From the NCBI RefSeq assembly GCF_030679875.1, contig NZ_JAUXSP010000032.1:1-64000 (forward strand): a DNA stretch of 64,000 nt, read 5' to 3'. Of the stretch, positions 8,404-18,260 are shown piece by piece. The stretch comes from Phenylobacterium sp. (lineage in GTDB: Bacteria > Pseudomonadota > Alphaproteobacteria > Caulobacterales > Caulobacteraceae). Position 1 is the first letter of the stretch. The number at the start of each line of letters is the position of its first letter. Position numbers and translations under genes: made by a program. A model generated the notes under the pieces. It saw only the letters and a list, made by a program, of their open reading frames with translations. It ran no database searches and had not been told where the DNA came from.

Positions 8404-9291
8404 CTAGTAGACCGTGCCGCCGACGCCACCATCGAGGCTGAGCGCCATGGAGGATGACGACTCGCTGATTTCTTCTTCCTCGCGATAGGCGGTGTAGGTT
8501 TCAGTGGTCACCATGGTCAGGATCTTCACCCCGGCGCCGAAGCGACGCAGCAAAGACCGCTCGTGACAGTCGCGGGCCGCCTTCTGGGGCCGGCAGGTCA
8601 CCTGGCCGCCAGGGGCGTGATAGAGCGCCTCGCCCTTGGCGCAGACCAGGGTCTTGCCGCCGGAAAAATCCACCTGGCCGGAGAACTCGGCGATGGTCAC
8701 CTGCAGCCGCGCCCCGGCCACACAGCGATAGAGTTCGCCGTCGAAGATGTCGCGAACGTCGCGCTCAGGAAACAGCTGGGCGGCCGGATGGGGGGTCTGG
8801 CGGTCGTCAATGCAGACAGCCTGGATCACGACCCGGCGGGTGGCTGAGCGGCTCGCCTCATAGGCGGTGCGCTTCATGCGGCGCGCGCCTTCGACGTTGA
8901 GCCCCTGGATCAGGCCAGTGGCGACCGGGGGCGAATAGTAGCCGCCGCCTCCACCACCGCCATAATAGACCGCCGCGCCGCCGCCAGCTCCGGCCGCAGC
9001 TCCAGCCCGGGCCGAGGCGTTCACCGTCGCGCTGGCGTTGACCACCACGGTCGGCGCGACCACGACATTGACGCTCGGGACCTTCACCCCGTGTCCGGGG
9101 GGCGCACAGCAGGGCGGTTTCGATGGGGGCGGAGGGGGCGGGGGCGGCTTGCAGCAGGGCGGTGGCGGCGGCGTGCAGCAGGGCGGCGGCGGCGGCGTAC
9201 AGCACGCTTCAGCGCGCTCCGGGGCCGCACCGGCCAACAGGAACAGGCCAAGCCCGAGGGTCAAGCCAAGCAGGGTCTTTTGCGGCGCCAT
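8404..9291 (-). CDS. secreted Cys/Pro-repeat protein of unknown function
   Basis: 295 aa; the ATG at 9291 is preceded by GGAGG six bases away and opens a clean signal peptide (MAPQKTLLGLTLGLGLFLL). After cleavage comes a striking low-complexity stretch of CC pairs alternating with proline runs (CCTPPPPP units, residues about 30-60), then an Ala/Val/Gly-rich segment with YYGGGGGGGYY. The C-terminal 120 residues look folded, with further cysteines. I recognise no family. Paired cysteines on rigid polyproline suggest disulfide cross-linking or metal binding in the envelope, which is a guess. Divergent from the PAS_5 gene. Confidence 0.8.
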   Translation of the reverse strand: MAPQKTLLGLTLGLGLFLLAGAAPERAEACCTPPPPPCCTPPPPPCCKPPPPPPPPSKPPCCAPPGHGVKVPSVNVVVAPTVVVNASATVNASARAGAAAGAGGGAAVYYGGGGGGGYYSPPVATGLIQGLNVEGARRMKRTAYEASRSATRRVVIQAVCIDDRQTPHPAAQLFPERDVRDIFDGELYRCVAGARLQVTIAEFSGQVDFSGGKTLVCAKGEALYHAPGGQVTCRPQKAARDCHERSLLRRFGAGVKILTMVTTETYTAYREEEEISESSSSMALSLDGGVGGTVY

Positions 9292-9459
9292 TCCGGCCTC
9301 CAACTCAATACTGACGAGCCCTGCAACTTCTGGGCCGCAAAATCCCGTCTCAGGGGTCCCGCGACCCGCCTGTCCCGGATGGAGACAGAGGCGGCCTAGC
9401 CCGAATCCTTCTGCAAGCCCCATGCGGTCAATCTCGGCCGCATTGGGAGCCGCGCAGCG

Positions 9460-10011
9460 ATGTCGATGTGCCATCCAAACACAGAACGGTTGATAGACTA
9501 TTGGCGAACGCGGGCTCGTCCTGGCGCGCCGCCGCCACGTACGTCGATCAGCCCGGCTGATTTCGCCGACCTGTTGCCCCAGGTCGTCATGCTCGGCCGC
9601 GTCTGCTCAGGCATCTATCCGATCCGTCTGGCGGGCGGTCTGGTGACCGAACTGCATCAGCGCGACCTGCGCCAGCAGAACGCGCTCTCATTGTTCGGGG
9701 CCAAGGACCGCATGGATCTCCAGACCGCCCTGGAGATGGCGCGGCGCCGTCCGGAGCCCATCGTGGTCACGGCCAAGGCCCATGCCGAGGGCGTGGCCAT
9801 CGGCATGGAAATGCTGTTCGCGCCCCTGGCTGGCCCCGAAGATGGGCCGGACCGGTTCCTCGGCCTCTATCAGCCCCTGGCCATGGTGGCCCGACTGCGG
9901 GAGAAGCCGGTGCTCAGCTTCTCACTTGAGGATATCCGTAAGGGCGGCCCGGCCAATGAGGAGGCCCCACGCCTGCGGCTGGCGGCCATCGACGGCCGTC
10001 GCATCGCCTGA
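9460..10011 (+). CDS. PAS domain protein (PAS_5 family)
   Basis: 183 aa. The opening ERLIDYWRTRARPGAPPPRT, then DLLPQVVMLG, is the hallmark of the alphaproteobacterial PAS_5 family: a single PAS domain (about 25-150) without an output domain. Members in Caulobacter (for example MopJ) affect motility and cell-cycle signalling. An internal ATG at 9466 is an equally possible start. Ends 18 bases from the convergent TauE gene. Function beyond small-signal or protein-partner sensing cannot be inferred. Confidence 0.82.
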   Translation: MSMCHPNTERLIDYWRTRARPGAPPPRTSISPADFADLLPQVVMLGRVCSGIYPIRLAGGLVTELHQRDLRQQNALSLFGAKDRMDLQTALEMARRRPEPIVVTAKAHAEGVAIGMEMLFAPLAGPEDGPDRFLGLYQPLAMVARLREKPVLSFSLEDIRKGGPANEEAPRLRLAAIDGRRIA

Positions 10012-10029
10012 TCCCGAGACCTGGGGGCC

Positions 10030-10785
10030 TCAGCCAGGCCCGAGGGCCTTCCAAACCAGTTGCACGCCCACCAGGATCATCAGCACATAGATGGCGGTGT
10101 AAAAGCGCTCCGCTTTGATCCGGCGCACCATCCACACTCCGGCGAAGGTGGAGGCGATGGCCAGCGGGGCCAGCACTGCGGCCGTCATCAGATTTTGAGC
10201 CGTGAACTGGCCGAGCGCCAGATAGGCCGGGACCTTGATCCAGTTGATCACGGCAAAGAAGATCGCCGTCGTGCCCACCAGCACCGGCGGCGACAGATTT
10301 TTGGGCAGCACCCACATCTGGAAGGGCGGCTGGCCCGCATGGGCGATCTGGCTGGTGAAACCCGACGCCGCCCCCAACAGCGCGCCCAAGGCCAGCGGCG
10401 CATCCTTGGGCGCCTGCATCCCGCCACCCCTCGCCAACCACAGGCGATGAAGGGCGAAAACGATGCTGATCGCGCCCAGGGTCGCCAGGACTGCGGTGGT
10501 CGAGACCCGGGCGGCCAGCAGATAGCCCAGGACGATGCCCACCACCGCCGAGGGGATCATCAGGACCAGGATCGCCCGGTCCCAGCTGCGGCGGAACGCC
10601 CATACCCCCACCACGTCCTGCAGGATCAGGACGGGCAGCAGGATGGCGGCGGCCTGGACCGGCGAGATGGCCAGCGCCAGCAGCGGCAGGGAGATCGCCC
10701 CCACCCCGGCGAACCCGCCCTTGGCCAGGCCCAGCAGGATCACCGCCGGAATGGCCAGGGCATAGAAGACGGGATCGGTCAGCAC
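10030..10785 (-). CDS. TauE/SafE family sulfite/anion exporter-like permease
   Basis: 251 aa from a GTG start that follows GAGGGTGAA at good spacing and leaves the upstream rnk gene free. About eight membrane helices in two repeats; the GLAKGGFAGVGAISLP motif near the N-terminus marks the TauE/SafE (DUF81) family. Members move sulfite, sulfonates or other organic anions across the inner membrane. No sulfur gene adjoins, so the substrate is open. It sits 13 bases downstream of rnk on the same strand and may be co-transcribed. Confidence 0.88.
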   Translation of the reverse strand: MLTDPVFYALAIPAVILLGLAKGGFAGVGAISLPLLALAISPVQAAAILLPVLILQDVVGVWAFRRSWDRAILVLMIPSAVVGIVLGYLLAARVSTTAVLATLGAISIVFALHRLWLARGGGMQAPKDAPLALGALLGAASGFTSQIAHAGQPPFQMWVLPKNLSPPVLVGTTAIFFAVINWIKVPAYLALGQFTAQNLMTAAVLAPLAIASTFAGVWMVRRIKAERFYTAIYVLMILVGVQLVWKALGPG

Positions 10786-10798
10786 GGGTGGTTCACCC

Positions 10799-11224
10799 TC
10801 AAACCGCGAGTTCCGGGGTGTCGGCCCGCCGCACGCTGACGACGCGCAGTTCGCGCTCATGGCCTTCCCGGTCAGGCCACTGGATTGACTGGCCCGGCTG
10901 CAGGCCGAGCAGGCCCGCGCCCACGGGGGTCAGGATCGAAATCCTCCCGGCGGAGATGTCCGCCTCGGCCGGATAAACCAAGGTTACGACGCGGGACTCC
11001 GCATGGGCCTGATCCACAAATTCAACCCGCGCGCCCATGCCGACGATGTCTCCGGGCGTCTCATCGTCGGGGCGGACCTCGGCGCGTTCTACCTCTTCCA
11101 GCAAGAGGCGGGAAACCTCAGGCGACCTCTGCTGGGCGCTCAGCGCCAGGTCGGTGATGCGGTCTGCATCGGTTTCGCTCAGGATGATGTTGGGCCGCGA
11201 GGGGGCCGGGGACGAAGCTGACAT
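10799..11224 (-). CDS. rnk: regulator of nucleoside diphosphate kinase Rnk (GreA/GreB-like)
   Basis: 141 aa. The N-terminal part is a short helical segment and the C-terminal half (about 50-135) is a GreA/GreB C-terminal FKBP-like fold, including GMGARVEFVD and LTPVGAGLLGLQPGQSI. Rnk proteins bind RNA polymerase but lack the long Gre coiled-coil, and compete with Gre factors. The ATG at 11224 gives the usual family length; an extension to 11392 would add a non-conserved Arg-rich leader. The 224 bases upstream presumably hold its promoter. Confidence 0.85.
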   Translation of the reverse strand: MSASSPAPSRPNIILSETDADRITDLALSAQQRSPEVSRLLLEEVERAEVRPDDETPGDIVGMGARVEFVDQAHAESRVVTLVYPAEADISAGRISILTPVGAGLLGLQPGQSIQWPDREGHERELRVVSVRRADTPELAV

Positions 11225-11448
11225 TGAGGATATCCGGAAACGACGAATGGAGCGGGAGGCCGGAACGGCCTGACGCTCGTCCCGGAATTCAGAGGTGCGG
11301 AAATGACCCCGGACTTGGCTGACGCGCAGCACAAGCCCGGGGCTGGAAGCCTGCCGCGAGGTCCTTCCCCCGGATCCGGATCCGATCTGCACGTACGCTC
11401 AACATGGGGTCAGCAAGCCCACCAAGCCCCGATGAAGTCAACAGAGGC

Positions 11449-12399
11449 TCAGTCCGCCGCGCTCGCGGCGTCCAGCGCCTTGTGATCCTCGGCGTTCAGC
11501 GAGAGTTCGGCCGCGCCCATCAGCTCCTGCAGCTGGACCACGCTGGTGGCGCTGGCGATGGGAGCGGTCAGCCCCGGCTGGGCCATGACCCAGGCCAAAG
11601 CCACCTGAGCCGGGGTTGCGCCGTGGCCGCCGGCCACCTCGTCCAAGGCGGCCAGAATCCGCATGCCCCGGGGGGTCATGTACTTCTTGGCCCCGCCGCC
11701 GCGGGGACTTTTGCCCAGATCGGCTTCAGAGCGGTACTTGCCCGTCAGGAAGCCGCTGGCCAGACCATAGAAGGGGATCACACCGATCTGCTCGTCGATG
11801 CAGAGCTGTTGCAGCGCGCCCTCAAATCCCGCCCGGTCATAGAGGTTGTAAAGCGGCTGCTCGCTTTCGTAGCGCGGCGCGCCCACGCCCTTTGCAGCAT
11901 CGACGGCCGATTTCAGCCGTTCGGCGGTGAAGTTGGACGAGCCCACCACCCGAACCTTGCCCGCCTTGATCAGTCGGCCATAGGCCTCCGCCGTTTCAGC
12001 CAACGGCGTATCAGCGTCGTCCCGGTGGGATTGATAGAGGTCGATATAGTCGGTCTTCAGGCGCTTGAGCGAGGCCTCCACCGCCTGCTCGATATAGGCC
12101 GCCGACAGGCCCTTCATCCCCTCGCCCATCTCCATGCCGACCTTGGTGGCGAGCACGATCTTGTCGCGCTGGCCGCCCTGGGCGAGCCAGTTTCCGATCA
12201 CCGTCTCCGAAGCTCCCGCCCCGGCCGGCGACCAGCGCGAATAGACATCGGCGGTGTCGACGGCGTTGAACCCGGCGTCCACAAAGGCGTCGAGGATCGA
12301 GAAGGAGGTCTTCTCATCGGCCGTCCAGCCAAAGACGTTGGTCCCCAGCATCAGCGGGGCGATCTTCAGGTCCGAACGTCCCAGTCTGCGCAGCTGCAT
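11449..12399 (-). CDS. aldo/keto reductase
   Basis: 316 aa TIM-barrel NADPH oxidoreductase. The catalytic tetrad Asp48, Tyr53, Lys86 and His125 is present. The start at 12399 is preceded by GAAGGAGG and gives MQLRRLGRSDLKIAPL, the canonical beginning of YajO/Tas-type AKRs. Reduces aldehydes or ketones; substrate unknown. Downstream of the GMC oxidoreductase with a 25-base gap, so probably one operon with it and the enoyl-CoA hydratase, which would fit alcohol or aldehyde metabolism. Confidence 0.92.
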   Translation of the reverse strand: MQLRRLGRSDLKIAPLMLGTNVFGWTADEKTSFSILDAFVDAGFNAVDTADVYSRWSPAGAGASETVIGNWLAQGGQRDKIVLATKVGMEMGEGMKGLSAAYIEQAVEASLKRLKTDYIDLYQSHRDDADTPLAETAEAYGRLIKAGKVRVVGSSNFTAERLKSAVDAAKGVGAPRYESEQPLYNLYDRAGFEGALQQLCIDEQIGVIPFYGLASGFLTGKYRSEADLGKSPRGGGAKKYMTPRGMRILAALDEVAGGHGATPAQVALAWVMAQPGLTAPIASATSVVQLQELMGAAELSLNAEDHKALDAASAAD

Positions 12400-12424
12400 G
12401 AGCGGCCTCCTTCTCGATGTCTGA

Positions 12425-14083
12425 TCAGGCGGCTTGCTGGCCGTCTGCGTAAACCGGCGCGTCTTCCGCCGGCAGGGCCGCGCGCCCAAGGATCATATCC
12501 GAAGCCTTCTCGGCGATCATGATGGTCGGCGCATTTGTGTTTCCGCCAACCAGGGTCGGCATGACCGAGGCGTCAATGACCCGCAGGCCGCTCAGGCCCC
12601 GGACCTTCAGCTCGGCGTCGACCACCGCCATGGCGTCCCCGTCGGCGCCCATCTTACAGGTGCCCACCGGATGGTAGATGGTTTCAGACGTGCGGCGGAT
12701 CCAGGCGTCGATCTCCTCGTCGCTCTGGACGGACTCGCCCGGCGAGAACTCTGCGCCGCGGTAGGCGTCCAGCGCGCTCTGGCGGGCGACCTCGCGCATC
12801 ATCTTGACCCCTTCGCGGATCGCGCGGCGATCCTCCTCGGTGGCCAGGTAGTTGGCGAAGATGGCCGGATGATCCATCGGGTCGGCCGAGCGCAGGCCCA
12901 CGCGGCCGCGGCTCTCAGGCCGCAGCTGGCAGACGTGGAAGGTGAAGCCGTCCTTGGCCACGGACACCTTGCCGTGGTCCTGCATGATGGCCAGCACGCA
13001 GTGGATCTGCAGATCCGGCCGATCGAGATCCGGCCGCGAGCGCAGGAAGGCGCCCGATTCCAGGAACTGCTGGCGGCCCGGACCCTTGTTGAAGAACATG
13101 TAGTTCATGCCCACGCCCAGGGTCTTGATCAGGCCCTTGCGCATGGAATAGGCGGTGATCGGCAGCGGACATTCCCAGGACAGGGTCACGTCCAGATGGT
13201 CCTGCAGATTGGCGCCGACCCCTTTCAGCTCATGCACCGTGGCGATGCCATGAGCGGCCAGCTCTTCGGAGTCGCCAATGCCCGAGAGCTGCAGGATCTG
13301 TGGCGACTGGACCGCGCCGGCGCAGAGCAGGACCTCGGCATTGGCGTGGACGATGGTCTTGGCCTTGGTCTTGTCGTCCATGTACTCGACGCCGACGGCC
13401 CGTCCGTCCTCGATGACGATGCGAGTGGTCCGGGCCCCGGTGAGGCAGGTCAGGTTCGGCCGCTTCAGGGCCGGATGAAGGTAGCCGCGTGCGGCGCTCC
13501 AGCGCTGGCCGTCATGGACGGTAAGCTGATAGGGGCCCCAGCCTTCCTGTTGGAAGCCGTTGAAATCCTTGGTGATCGGATGGCCTGCCTGACGGCCGGC
13601 CTCGATGGTGGCGGCATAGATCGGATTGGGCGACGAGGCCTTGGAGACCTTCAGCGGGCCTTCACCCCCGTGCCAGGCGTCGCCGCCGCCCTCCAGGGCC
13701 TCCGAACGTTTGAAGTAGGGCAGCACCTCGGCGTAGGACCAGCCCGTCAGGCCCATCTGGCGCCACTGGTCATAGTCCCGGGCGTGGCCGCGGATATAGA
13801 TCATGCCATTGATCGAAGACGAACCACCCCAGCCACGGCCCCTGGGCCACCAGAGCTTGCGGTCGTTCAGGTTCGGCTCGGCCTCGGTCCAGAAGCCCCA
13901 GTTGTGCGGCCCCTCCTTGCCGATCAGCCCGCCGACCCCGGCCGGCATCTTGACCATGATGGAGTTGTCGCGCCCGCCCGCCTCCAGCAGCAGCACCTTG
14001 GTGGCCGGGTTCTCGCTGAGCCGGTTGGCGAGCACGCAGCCCGCCGAGCCCGCGCCGATGATGATGTAGTCGTACCGGTCCAT
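12425..14083 (-). CDS. GMC family FAD oxidoreductase (choline/alcohol dehydrogenase type)
   Basis: 552 aa. The FAD Rossmann motif [15 protein letters not shown] starts at residue 10, the second GMC signature ([13 protein letters not shown]) lies mid-chain, and the C-terminal [10 protein letters not shown] with [16 protein letters not shown] carries the catalytic His region. Oxidises an alcohol to an aldehyde; often annotated as choline dehydrogenase, but no betaine genes are adjacent. The start at 14083 has GGGAGGG upstream. Middle gene of the leftward AKR-GMC-ECH cluster. Confidence 0.94.
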   Translation of the reverse strand: MDRYDYIIIGAGSAGCVLANRLSENPATKVLLLEAGGRDNSIMVKMPAGVGGLIGKEGPHNWGFWTEAEPNLNDRKLWWPRGRGWGGSSSINGMIYIRGHARDYDQWRQMGLTGWSYAEVLPYFKRSEALEGGGDAWHGGEGPLKVSKASSPNPIYAATIEAGRQAGHPITKDFNGFQQEGWGPYQLTVHDGQRWSAARGYLHPALKRPNLTCLTGARTTRIVIEDGRAVGVEYMDDKTKAKTIVHANAEVLLCAGAVQSPQILQLSGIGDSEELAAHGIATVHELKGVGANLQDHLDVTLSWECPLPITAYSMRKGLIKTLGVGMNYMFFNKGPGRQQFLESGAFLRSRPDLDRPDLQIHCVLAIMQDHGKVSVAKDGFTFHVCQLRPESRGRVGLRSADPMDHPAIFANYLATEEDRRAIREGVKMMREVARQSALDAYRGAEFSPGESVQSDEEIDAWIRRTSETIYHPVGTCKMGADGDAMAVVDAELKVRGLSGLRVIDASVMPTLVGGNTNAPTIMIAEKASDMILGRAALPAEDAPVYADGQQAA

Positions 14084-14144
14084 GTGACCGCCCTCCCCTG
14101 AACGCGTCTTATTTGAGCTTTCGCCCGACCTTGAACTTGTGGGC

Positions 14145-14927
14145 CTAGCGGCCCTTCCACTGCGGCGGACGCTTCTGGGCGAAGGCCATCGGCCCTTCCT
14201 TGAAGTCCTCGGACCGCAGCATGGCTGAAATGGCCGGATAGCGCATCTGCGCGGCCATGGCCGCCTGCAGGGTGGGCTCATCCAGTCCCTTGAACACGGC
14301 CTCCTTGGAGGCCCGGATCGACATGGGCGACAGTTCGCAGATCTGCGCGGCCCAGCGGCGGGCCGCAGTCATCAGGTCTGCGGCCGGAACCACCTCATTG
14401 ACGAAACCCAGCTCGCGGCCCTCGGCGGCGCTCACCCGCCGGCCGGTGAGGATCATGCCCATGGCCTGCTTCTGGCCGATCTGGCGGGGCAGCCGGTGCA
14501 GGCCGCCAGCCAGGGCGGCCAGGCCCACCCGGGGCTCGGGCAGGGCGAAGGTGGCGGTCTCGGCGGCGATGATCAGGTCGCAGGCCAGGGCGATCTCGAA
14601 GCCCCCGCCCATGGCCACCCCATTGACCGCCGCGATCAGAGGTTTCGCCAGGTCGAACCGCTCGGTGAGGCCGGCGAAACCCGAGGCCGGCAGGCCCATG
14701 CCGCCGCCTGTCGCCTGGTGCTTGAGGTCGTTGCCGGCGGAAAAGGCGCGCTCGCCCGCTCCGGTGACAATCGCCACCCACTGGTCGGGATCGGCGGCGA
14801 AGGCGTCAAAGGCGTCGTGCAGCTCGTGATGGGCCGGCGAATGCAGGGCGTTCATCACCTCTGGCCGGTTCAGCGTGACCACCGTCACCGGTCCGTCCCG
14901 CTCCACTGCGATGAATTCGTAGGCCAT
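14145..14927 (-). CDS. enoyl-CoA hydratase/isomerase (crotonase) family protein
   Basis: 260 aa. The oxyanion-hole segments AFSAGNDLK (61-69) and [15 protein letters not shown] (103-117) are conserved, with Glu111 and Glu131 at the usual catalytic positions. Hydrates trans-2-enoyl-CoA or performs a related acyl-CoA reaction. The ATG at 14927 has GGGAGG upstream; an upstream ATG at 14984 would only add a non-homologous leader. First gene of the leftward cluster with GMC oxidoreductase (61-base gap) and AKR. Confidence 0.93.
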   Translation of the reverse strand: MAYEFIAVERDGPVTVVTLNRPEVMNALHSPAHHELHDAFDAFAADPDQWVAIVTGAGERAFSAGNDLKHQATGGGMGLPASGFAGLTERFDLAKPLIAAVNGVAMGGGFEIALACDLIIAAETATFALPEPRVGLAALAGGLHRLPRQIGQKQAMGMILTGRRVSAAEGRELGFVNEVVPAADLMTAARRWAAQICELSPMSIRASKEAVFKGLDEPTLQAAMAAQMRYPAISAMLRSEDFKEGPMAFAQKRPPQWKGR

Positions 14928-15009
14928 GGCGTCCTCCCGTCGTCTTTGGAAGAACCTTCCCCAGGGCGCCCCTGCGTCCGTCAAGCCAAACGACGCAAAG
15001 CCGCAGTCC

Positions 15010-16455
15010 TCAGGGCCTGACGAAGTCCCGCACCGCCGCGCTCAACGCCGTCAGCCCTTCGGGATCGACAAAGACCGAGTGGCCGCTGGCGAACAGGACG
15101 GCGGTGAGCCGGTCGGCCGGCACGCCGGCCTGATCGAGCATGTAGCGACCGGAATAGGCTGGCGTGCTGAGGTCAAACAGGCCGGCCGCCCAGAAGACCC
15201 GCAGCTTGGGATTGGCCGCCATGGCCTCGGCCAGACGCTGATTGGCCTCATCCTCCCCCTGCCCCCATCGCCACGCGGCGTTGACCTCCAGGTTCAGGGA
15301 CTCGTAGGTCTCCGGCGTGGCGAAGCCCAGATGCTCCTTGAAGTAGGACTCCACCGCGCTCAGACCGGCGGCGGACGCGGGCAGCTGGCCCGTGACCTCG
15401 CCGGCAGGACGCGGCGGCGTATAATTCAGGCCGGGATCGTCATAGGGTGGCCGCTGGGCCGGCGCGTCCAGGGGCCGGGTGGCGCGGGCGTCCAACTGGC
15501 CGGTGCGCAGGCCCTGGTCCTTCAACAGGTTGAGATAGAAGTCGGCGCGGCTGAGCCGCAGGTCCTTCTCCAGGATCAGGTCCGCCGGCAGGCCGATCAG
15601 GTCCGACATGGCCTGCGCCACGGCGCGCTTCTCACCTTCAGGCAGACTGGCCCCGGCGATCAGGGCGCTCACATAGTCTGTGCGCGCGAAGCTGACGGCG
15701 GCCTCATAGACGTCCTGGGCGGTGCGGCCCTCCCGGGGAATGCGACCGTGGCTCCAGGCGCTGGCGGCGAAGCTGGGCAAGGTGGTCACATAGGGCATCT
15801 CAAAGCCCGGCGGCCGGGCCACCAGGGCGAACAGCAGCACCCCGTCCAGGTTCAGATCCGCGCCATGATGGGCGACCAGCGCCGCCCGGGTCGTGCCATA
15901 GCTCTGGCCGAGCACGTAGCGCGGCGAGGCCTCGCGACCATGGACCTTCAGCCAGTCGGCGATCACCGCCTTGACCGACAGGGCGTCGCCGGTCGGCGTC
16001 CAGAAGGCCTGGCCCTCACCCTCGGTGAGCGGGCGGCTATACCCGGTACCCACCGGATCGATGAACACCAGGTCGGCGGCGTCCAGCAGGCTATCGGGAT
16101 TGTCGACCATCTGCTGGTCAGCCCCCTCCCCCATGCGCCGCTTGGGTCCGAAGGCCCCGAAGTGCAAGGGCGTGGTCGAGGCGCCGGGCCCGCCATTGAA
16201 CAAAAAGATCACCGGCCGCCGGCTGGCGGGCGGATCGGTACGGATATAGCTGGTGGTGATGATCTGGCCGCTCGCCGCCCCCTCGCCGGGACTGACGCGC
16301 CAAGCCTCGACGACGGCCCGATAGGCCACCGGCTGGCCATTGAAGACCCCACTGTGGGGGGTGATCGCCGCAGCAGGCGCCGTCAGCGCCTGCGCCTGCG
16401 CTGCGCCGGCCAAGCTGGCCGCAAGCGCGAGGGTGACCAGGAGATGTCGCAGCAT
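15010..16455 (-). CDS. secreted S10 serine carboxypeptidase family protein (copy 1)
   Basis: 481 aa with signal peptide (cleavage near AQAQA). The S10 substrate-binding motif NGGPGAS (87-93) and nucleophile motif GQSYG (Ser185) are intact, and late AAGLFDLSTP and SGHSVF supply the Asp and His region. S10 enzymes remove C-terminal residues from peptides, best at acid pH; bacterial members are secreted or periplasmic. Divergent from the M61-like gene across 257 bases. Two further S10 copies lie at 31-34 kb, so this is part of a peptide-degrading set. Confidence 0.9.
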   Translation of the reverse strand: MLRHLLVTLALAASLAGAAQAQALTAPAAAITPHSGVFNGQPVAYRAVVEAWRVSPGEGAASGQIITTSYIRTDPPASRRPVIFLFNGGPGASTTPLHFGAFGPKRRMGEGADQQMVDNPDSLLDAADLVFIDPVGTGYSRPLTEGEGQAFWTPTGDALSVKAVIADWLKVHGREASPRYVLGQSYGTTRAALVAHHGADLNLDGVLLFALVARPPGFEMPYVTTLPSFAASAWSHGRIPREGRTAQDVYEAAVSFARTDYVSALIAGASLPEGEKRAVAQAMSDLIGLPADLILEKDLRLSRADFYLNLLKDQGLRTGQLDARATRPLDAPAQRPPYDDPGLNYTPPRPAGEVTGQLPASAAGLSAVESYFKEHLGFATPETYESLNLEVNAAWRWGQGEDEANQRLAEAMAANPKLRVFWAAGLFDLSTPAYSGRYMLDQAGVPADRLTAVLFASGHSVFVDPEGLTALSAAVRDFVRP

Positions 16456-16712
16456 GCAGGCCTCGCCTCGGTTGATGTCCAGAACTCGCGCTCTTGGGAC
16501 CAGCCTATGCGTTGGCCTGAAGAAAAGCATTTCGTTGTGCGGGCGATCAGGGGGAGATCGACGGAAGCCTGTCGAAACCTCCGCGTTGCAGCGCATGAAC
16601 TATGCGCCGGCCGCCGGGCTCAAGGGGACAACGCAAGCACTATGCGGGGGCTTGCCGCTACAGTCACTCACCAGGACCTGAGGCTGACGCGCGCGGCGCA
16701 ACGGAGGGGCGG

Positions 16713-18251
16713 TTGAACACCTTGCACGCCTGGGGCCGCCTCGGAGCGGCCGCCCTCCTGGCGATCCTGATGATGGGCGCCGGCGTCCCGGATGCCGGCG
16801 CCTCGGAACCCGCACCTTTCAAGATCACGCTCAAGCCGTTGACCGGGGGCGACCAAGAGGTTGACGCCCTGGACGTCCGCTGGACGCTCGACATGCCGGC
16901 GGGATCAACCTTCGACCTGACGGCGCCGATCACCTATGCCGGGGTCGAGGGCGTGGCCGACCGCATCGAGATCATCTCAGCCCGCGACGCCTCCGGCCCG
17001 ATCCCGTTCACGACCTCCGATGACCCGCCTCATCCCGGCGGCTTTCCCCATTTCCGACACTGGAAGGCCGAGCGACCTGTCGCCGGCCAGATCGAAGTCA
17101 CCTATCTGGCCCGGGTCCGAAGCCCCGGCGGCCGGGGCGGCCCGCCCTTCGATCTGCGCGCCTCAGGCGGCGGCGTAAGCGGCGCCGGCTCCGGCTTCCT
17201 TCTGCTGCCCAGGGGCGCGGAAACGACACGCTCCCGGCTGATCTGGGACCTCACAGATCTGCCCGCCGGTTCAGGCGCCCGCACCACCTTTGGCGAAGGC
17301 GGGGTGGATATCGAAGGTCCGCCGTCGCGCTTGATGCAGGGCTGGTACATGGCCGGCCCCTTTGGACACTATGAGGGCGCCCGGGCCAGCGCAGGCTTCA
17401 ACGCCGCCTGGCTTGGCCGCGCGCCCTTTGACGCCGCAGCTGAGATGGCCTGGGCGGCGGACGCCTACGCCTATCTGGGGGAGGCCTTCGGCTACCTCGA
17501 TCCCGTTCCGCCCTATCGGGTCTTCATGCGGTTTGTGGACGGCGCGCCCTGCGGCGGCGGCACGGCGCTCGGCGCCTCCTTCATGTACGCCCGCTGCGCC
17601 CTGACGACGGGTGAGACCGCGCCCTCCCCGCGGGAGACCCTGGTTCACGAGATGGTCCATATGTGGGTCGGCGGCGTCGAGGGCCCGCAAGGGGTCACCA
17701 GCTGGTTCAGCGAGGGCCTGACCACCCACTACACACGGCTGATGATGCTGCGCGGCGGTCTGGATTCGGTTGAGGCCTATGGGGGCCATATAAACCGGTC
17801 GGCCCAGGCCCTCTATGGCCTGGCGGCCCAGGACATGAGCGCCCAGGCGATCGTCGATGTCGGCTTCGCCGATGGAGACATCCGCCACATCCCCTATCAC
17901 CGCGGCGCCTTCTATTTCGCCGACCTCGACGCGCGCATCCGCGAGCGCTCAGGCGGGACCCGCACCCTGGACACGGTGCTGCGGCCCATGTTCGAAGCCC
18001 GCCAAGCCGGCCAGACCTTCGACCACGCCGCCTGGATCGCCCTGGTCAGCGCCGAGATCGGGCCGCAGGCGAAGGATGAGTTCGAGGCCCGCATCCTGCG
18101 CGGCGAGGCCTTCGCCCCCCATCGGGGCGCCTTTGGTCCCTGTTTCACCCGCCGTGACAAGACCTATGAGATCGCGGGCCACGGCCCCGTCGAACGCTAT
18201 GAATGGGTGCGCCAGACAGGCGCGTCCGACGACCTCTGCCGCAACTGGTAG
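16713..18251 (+). CDS. secreted M61-like metallopeptidase without PDZ domain
   Basis: 512 aa from a TTG start with GGAGG five bases before it, which gives a clean signal peptide. Gluzincin motif HEMVH (312-316) and a third ligand Glu334 in WFSEG, 17 residues on. An N-terminal beta domain (about 30-210) precedes the catalytic domain, as in M61 glycyl aminopeptidases. It is a clear paralogue of the product of 21054-22751 (shared MAGP, AAWLG-PPFD, PPYRVF-RF and AFGPCF blocks) but lacks the PDZ insert near the C-terminus. Followed after 9 bases by the amidohydrolase, so probably one operon. Confidence 0.85.
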   Translation: MNTLHAWGRLGAAALLAILMMGAGVPDAGASEPAPFKITLKPLTGGDQEVDALDVRWTLDMPAGSTFDLTAPITYAGVEGVADRIEIISARDASGPIPFTTSDDPPHPGGFPHFRHWKAERPVAGQIEVTYLARVRSPGGRGGPPFDLRASGGGVSGAGSGFLLLPRGAETTRSRLIWDLTDLPAGSGARTTFGEGGVDIEGPPSRLMQGWYMAGPFGHYEGARASAGFNAAWLGRAPFDAAAEMAWAADAYAYLGEAFGYLDPVPPYRVFMRFVDGAPCGGGTALGASFMYARCALTTGETAPSPRETLVHEMVHMWVGGVEGPQGVTSWFSEGLTTHYTRLMMLRGGLDSVEAYGGHINRSAQALYGLAAQDMSAQAIVDVGFADGDIRHIPYHRGAFYFADLDARIRERSGGTRTLDTVLRPMFEARQAGQTFDHAAWIALVSAEIGPQAKDEFEARILRGEAFAPHRGAFGPCFTRRDKTYEIAGHGPVERYEWVRQTGASDDLCRNW

Positions 18252-18260
18252 GACTACAAG

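Noticed and set aside
9091..9230. GC-rich repeat unit that could be taken for a CRISPR or minisatellite
   Set aside because: It is the coding repeat for the CC-polyproline region of the secreted protein; there are no spacers.
12434..14101. 555-residue plus-strand frame opposite the GMC oxidoreductase
   Set aside because: Antisense shadow of a well-supported gene; His/Gly/Arg-rich with no domain.
14926..16716. 596-residue plus-strand frame opposite the first S10 gene
   Set aside because: Shadow of a gene with signal peptide and intact catalytic motifs; no plausible product.
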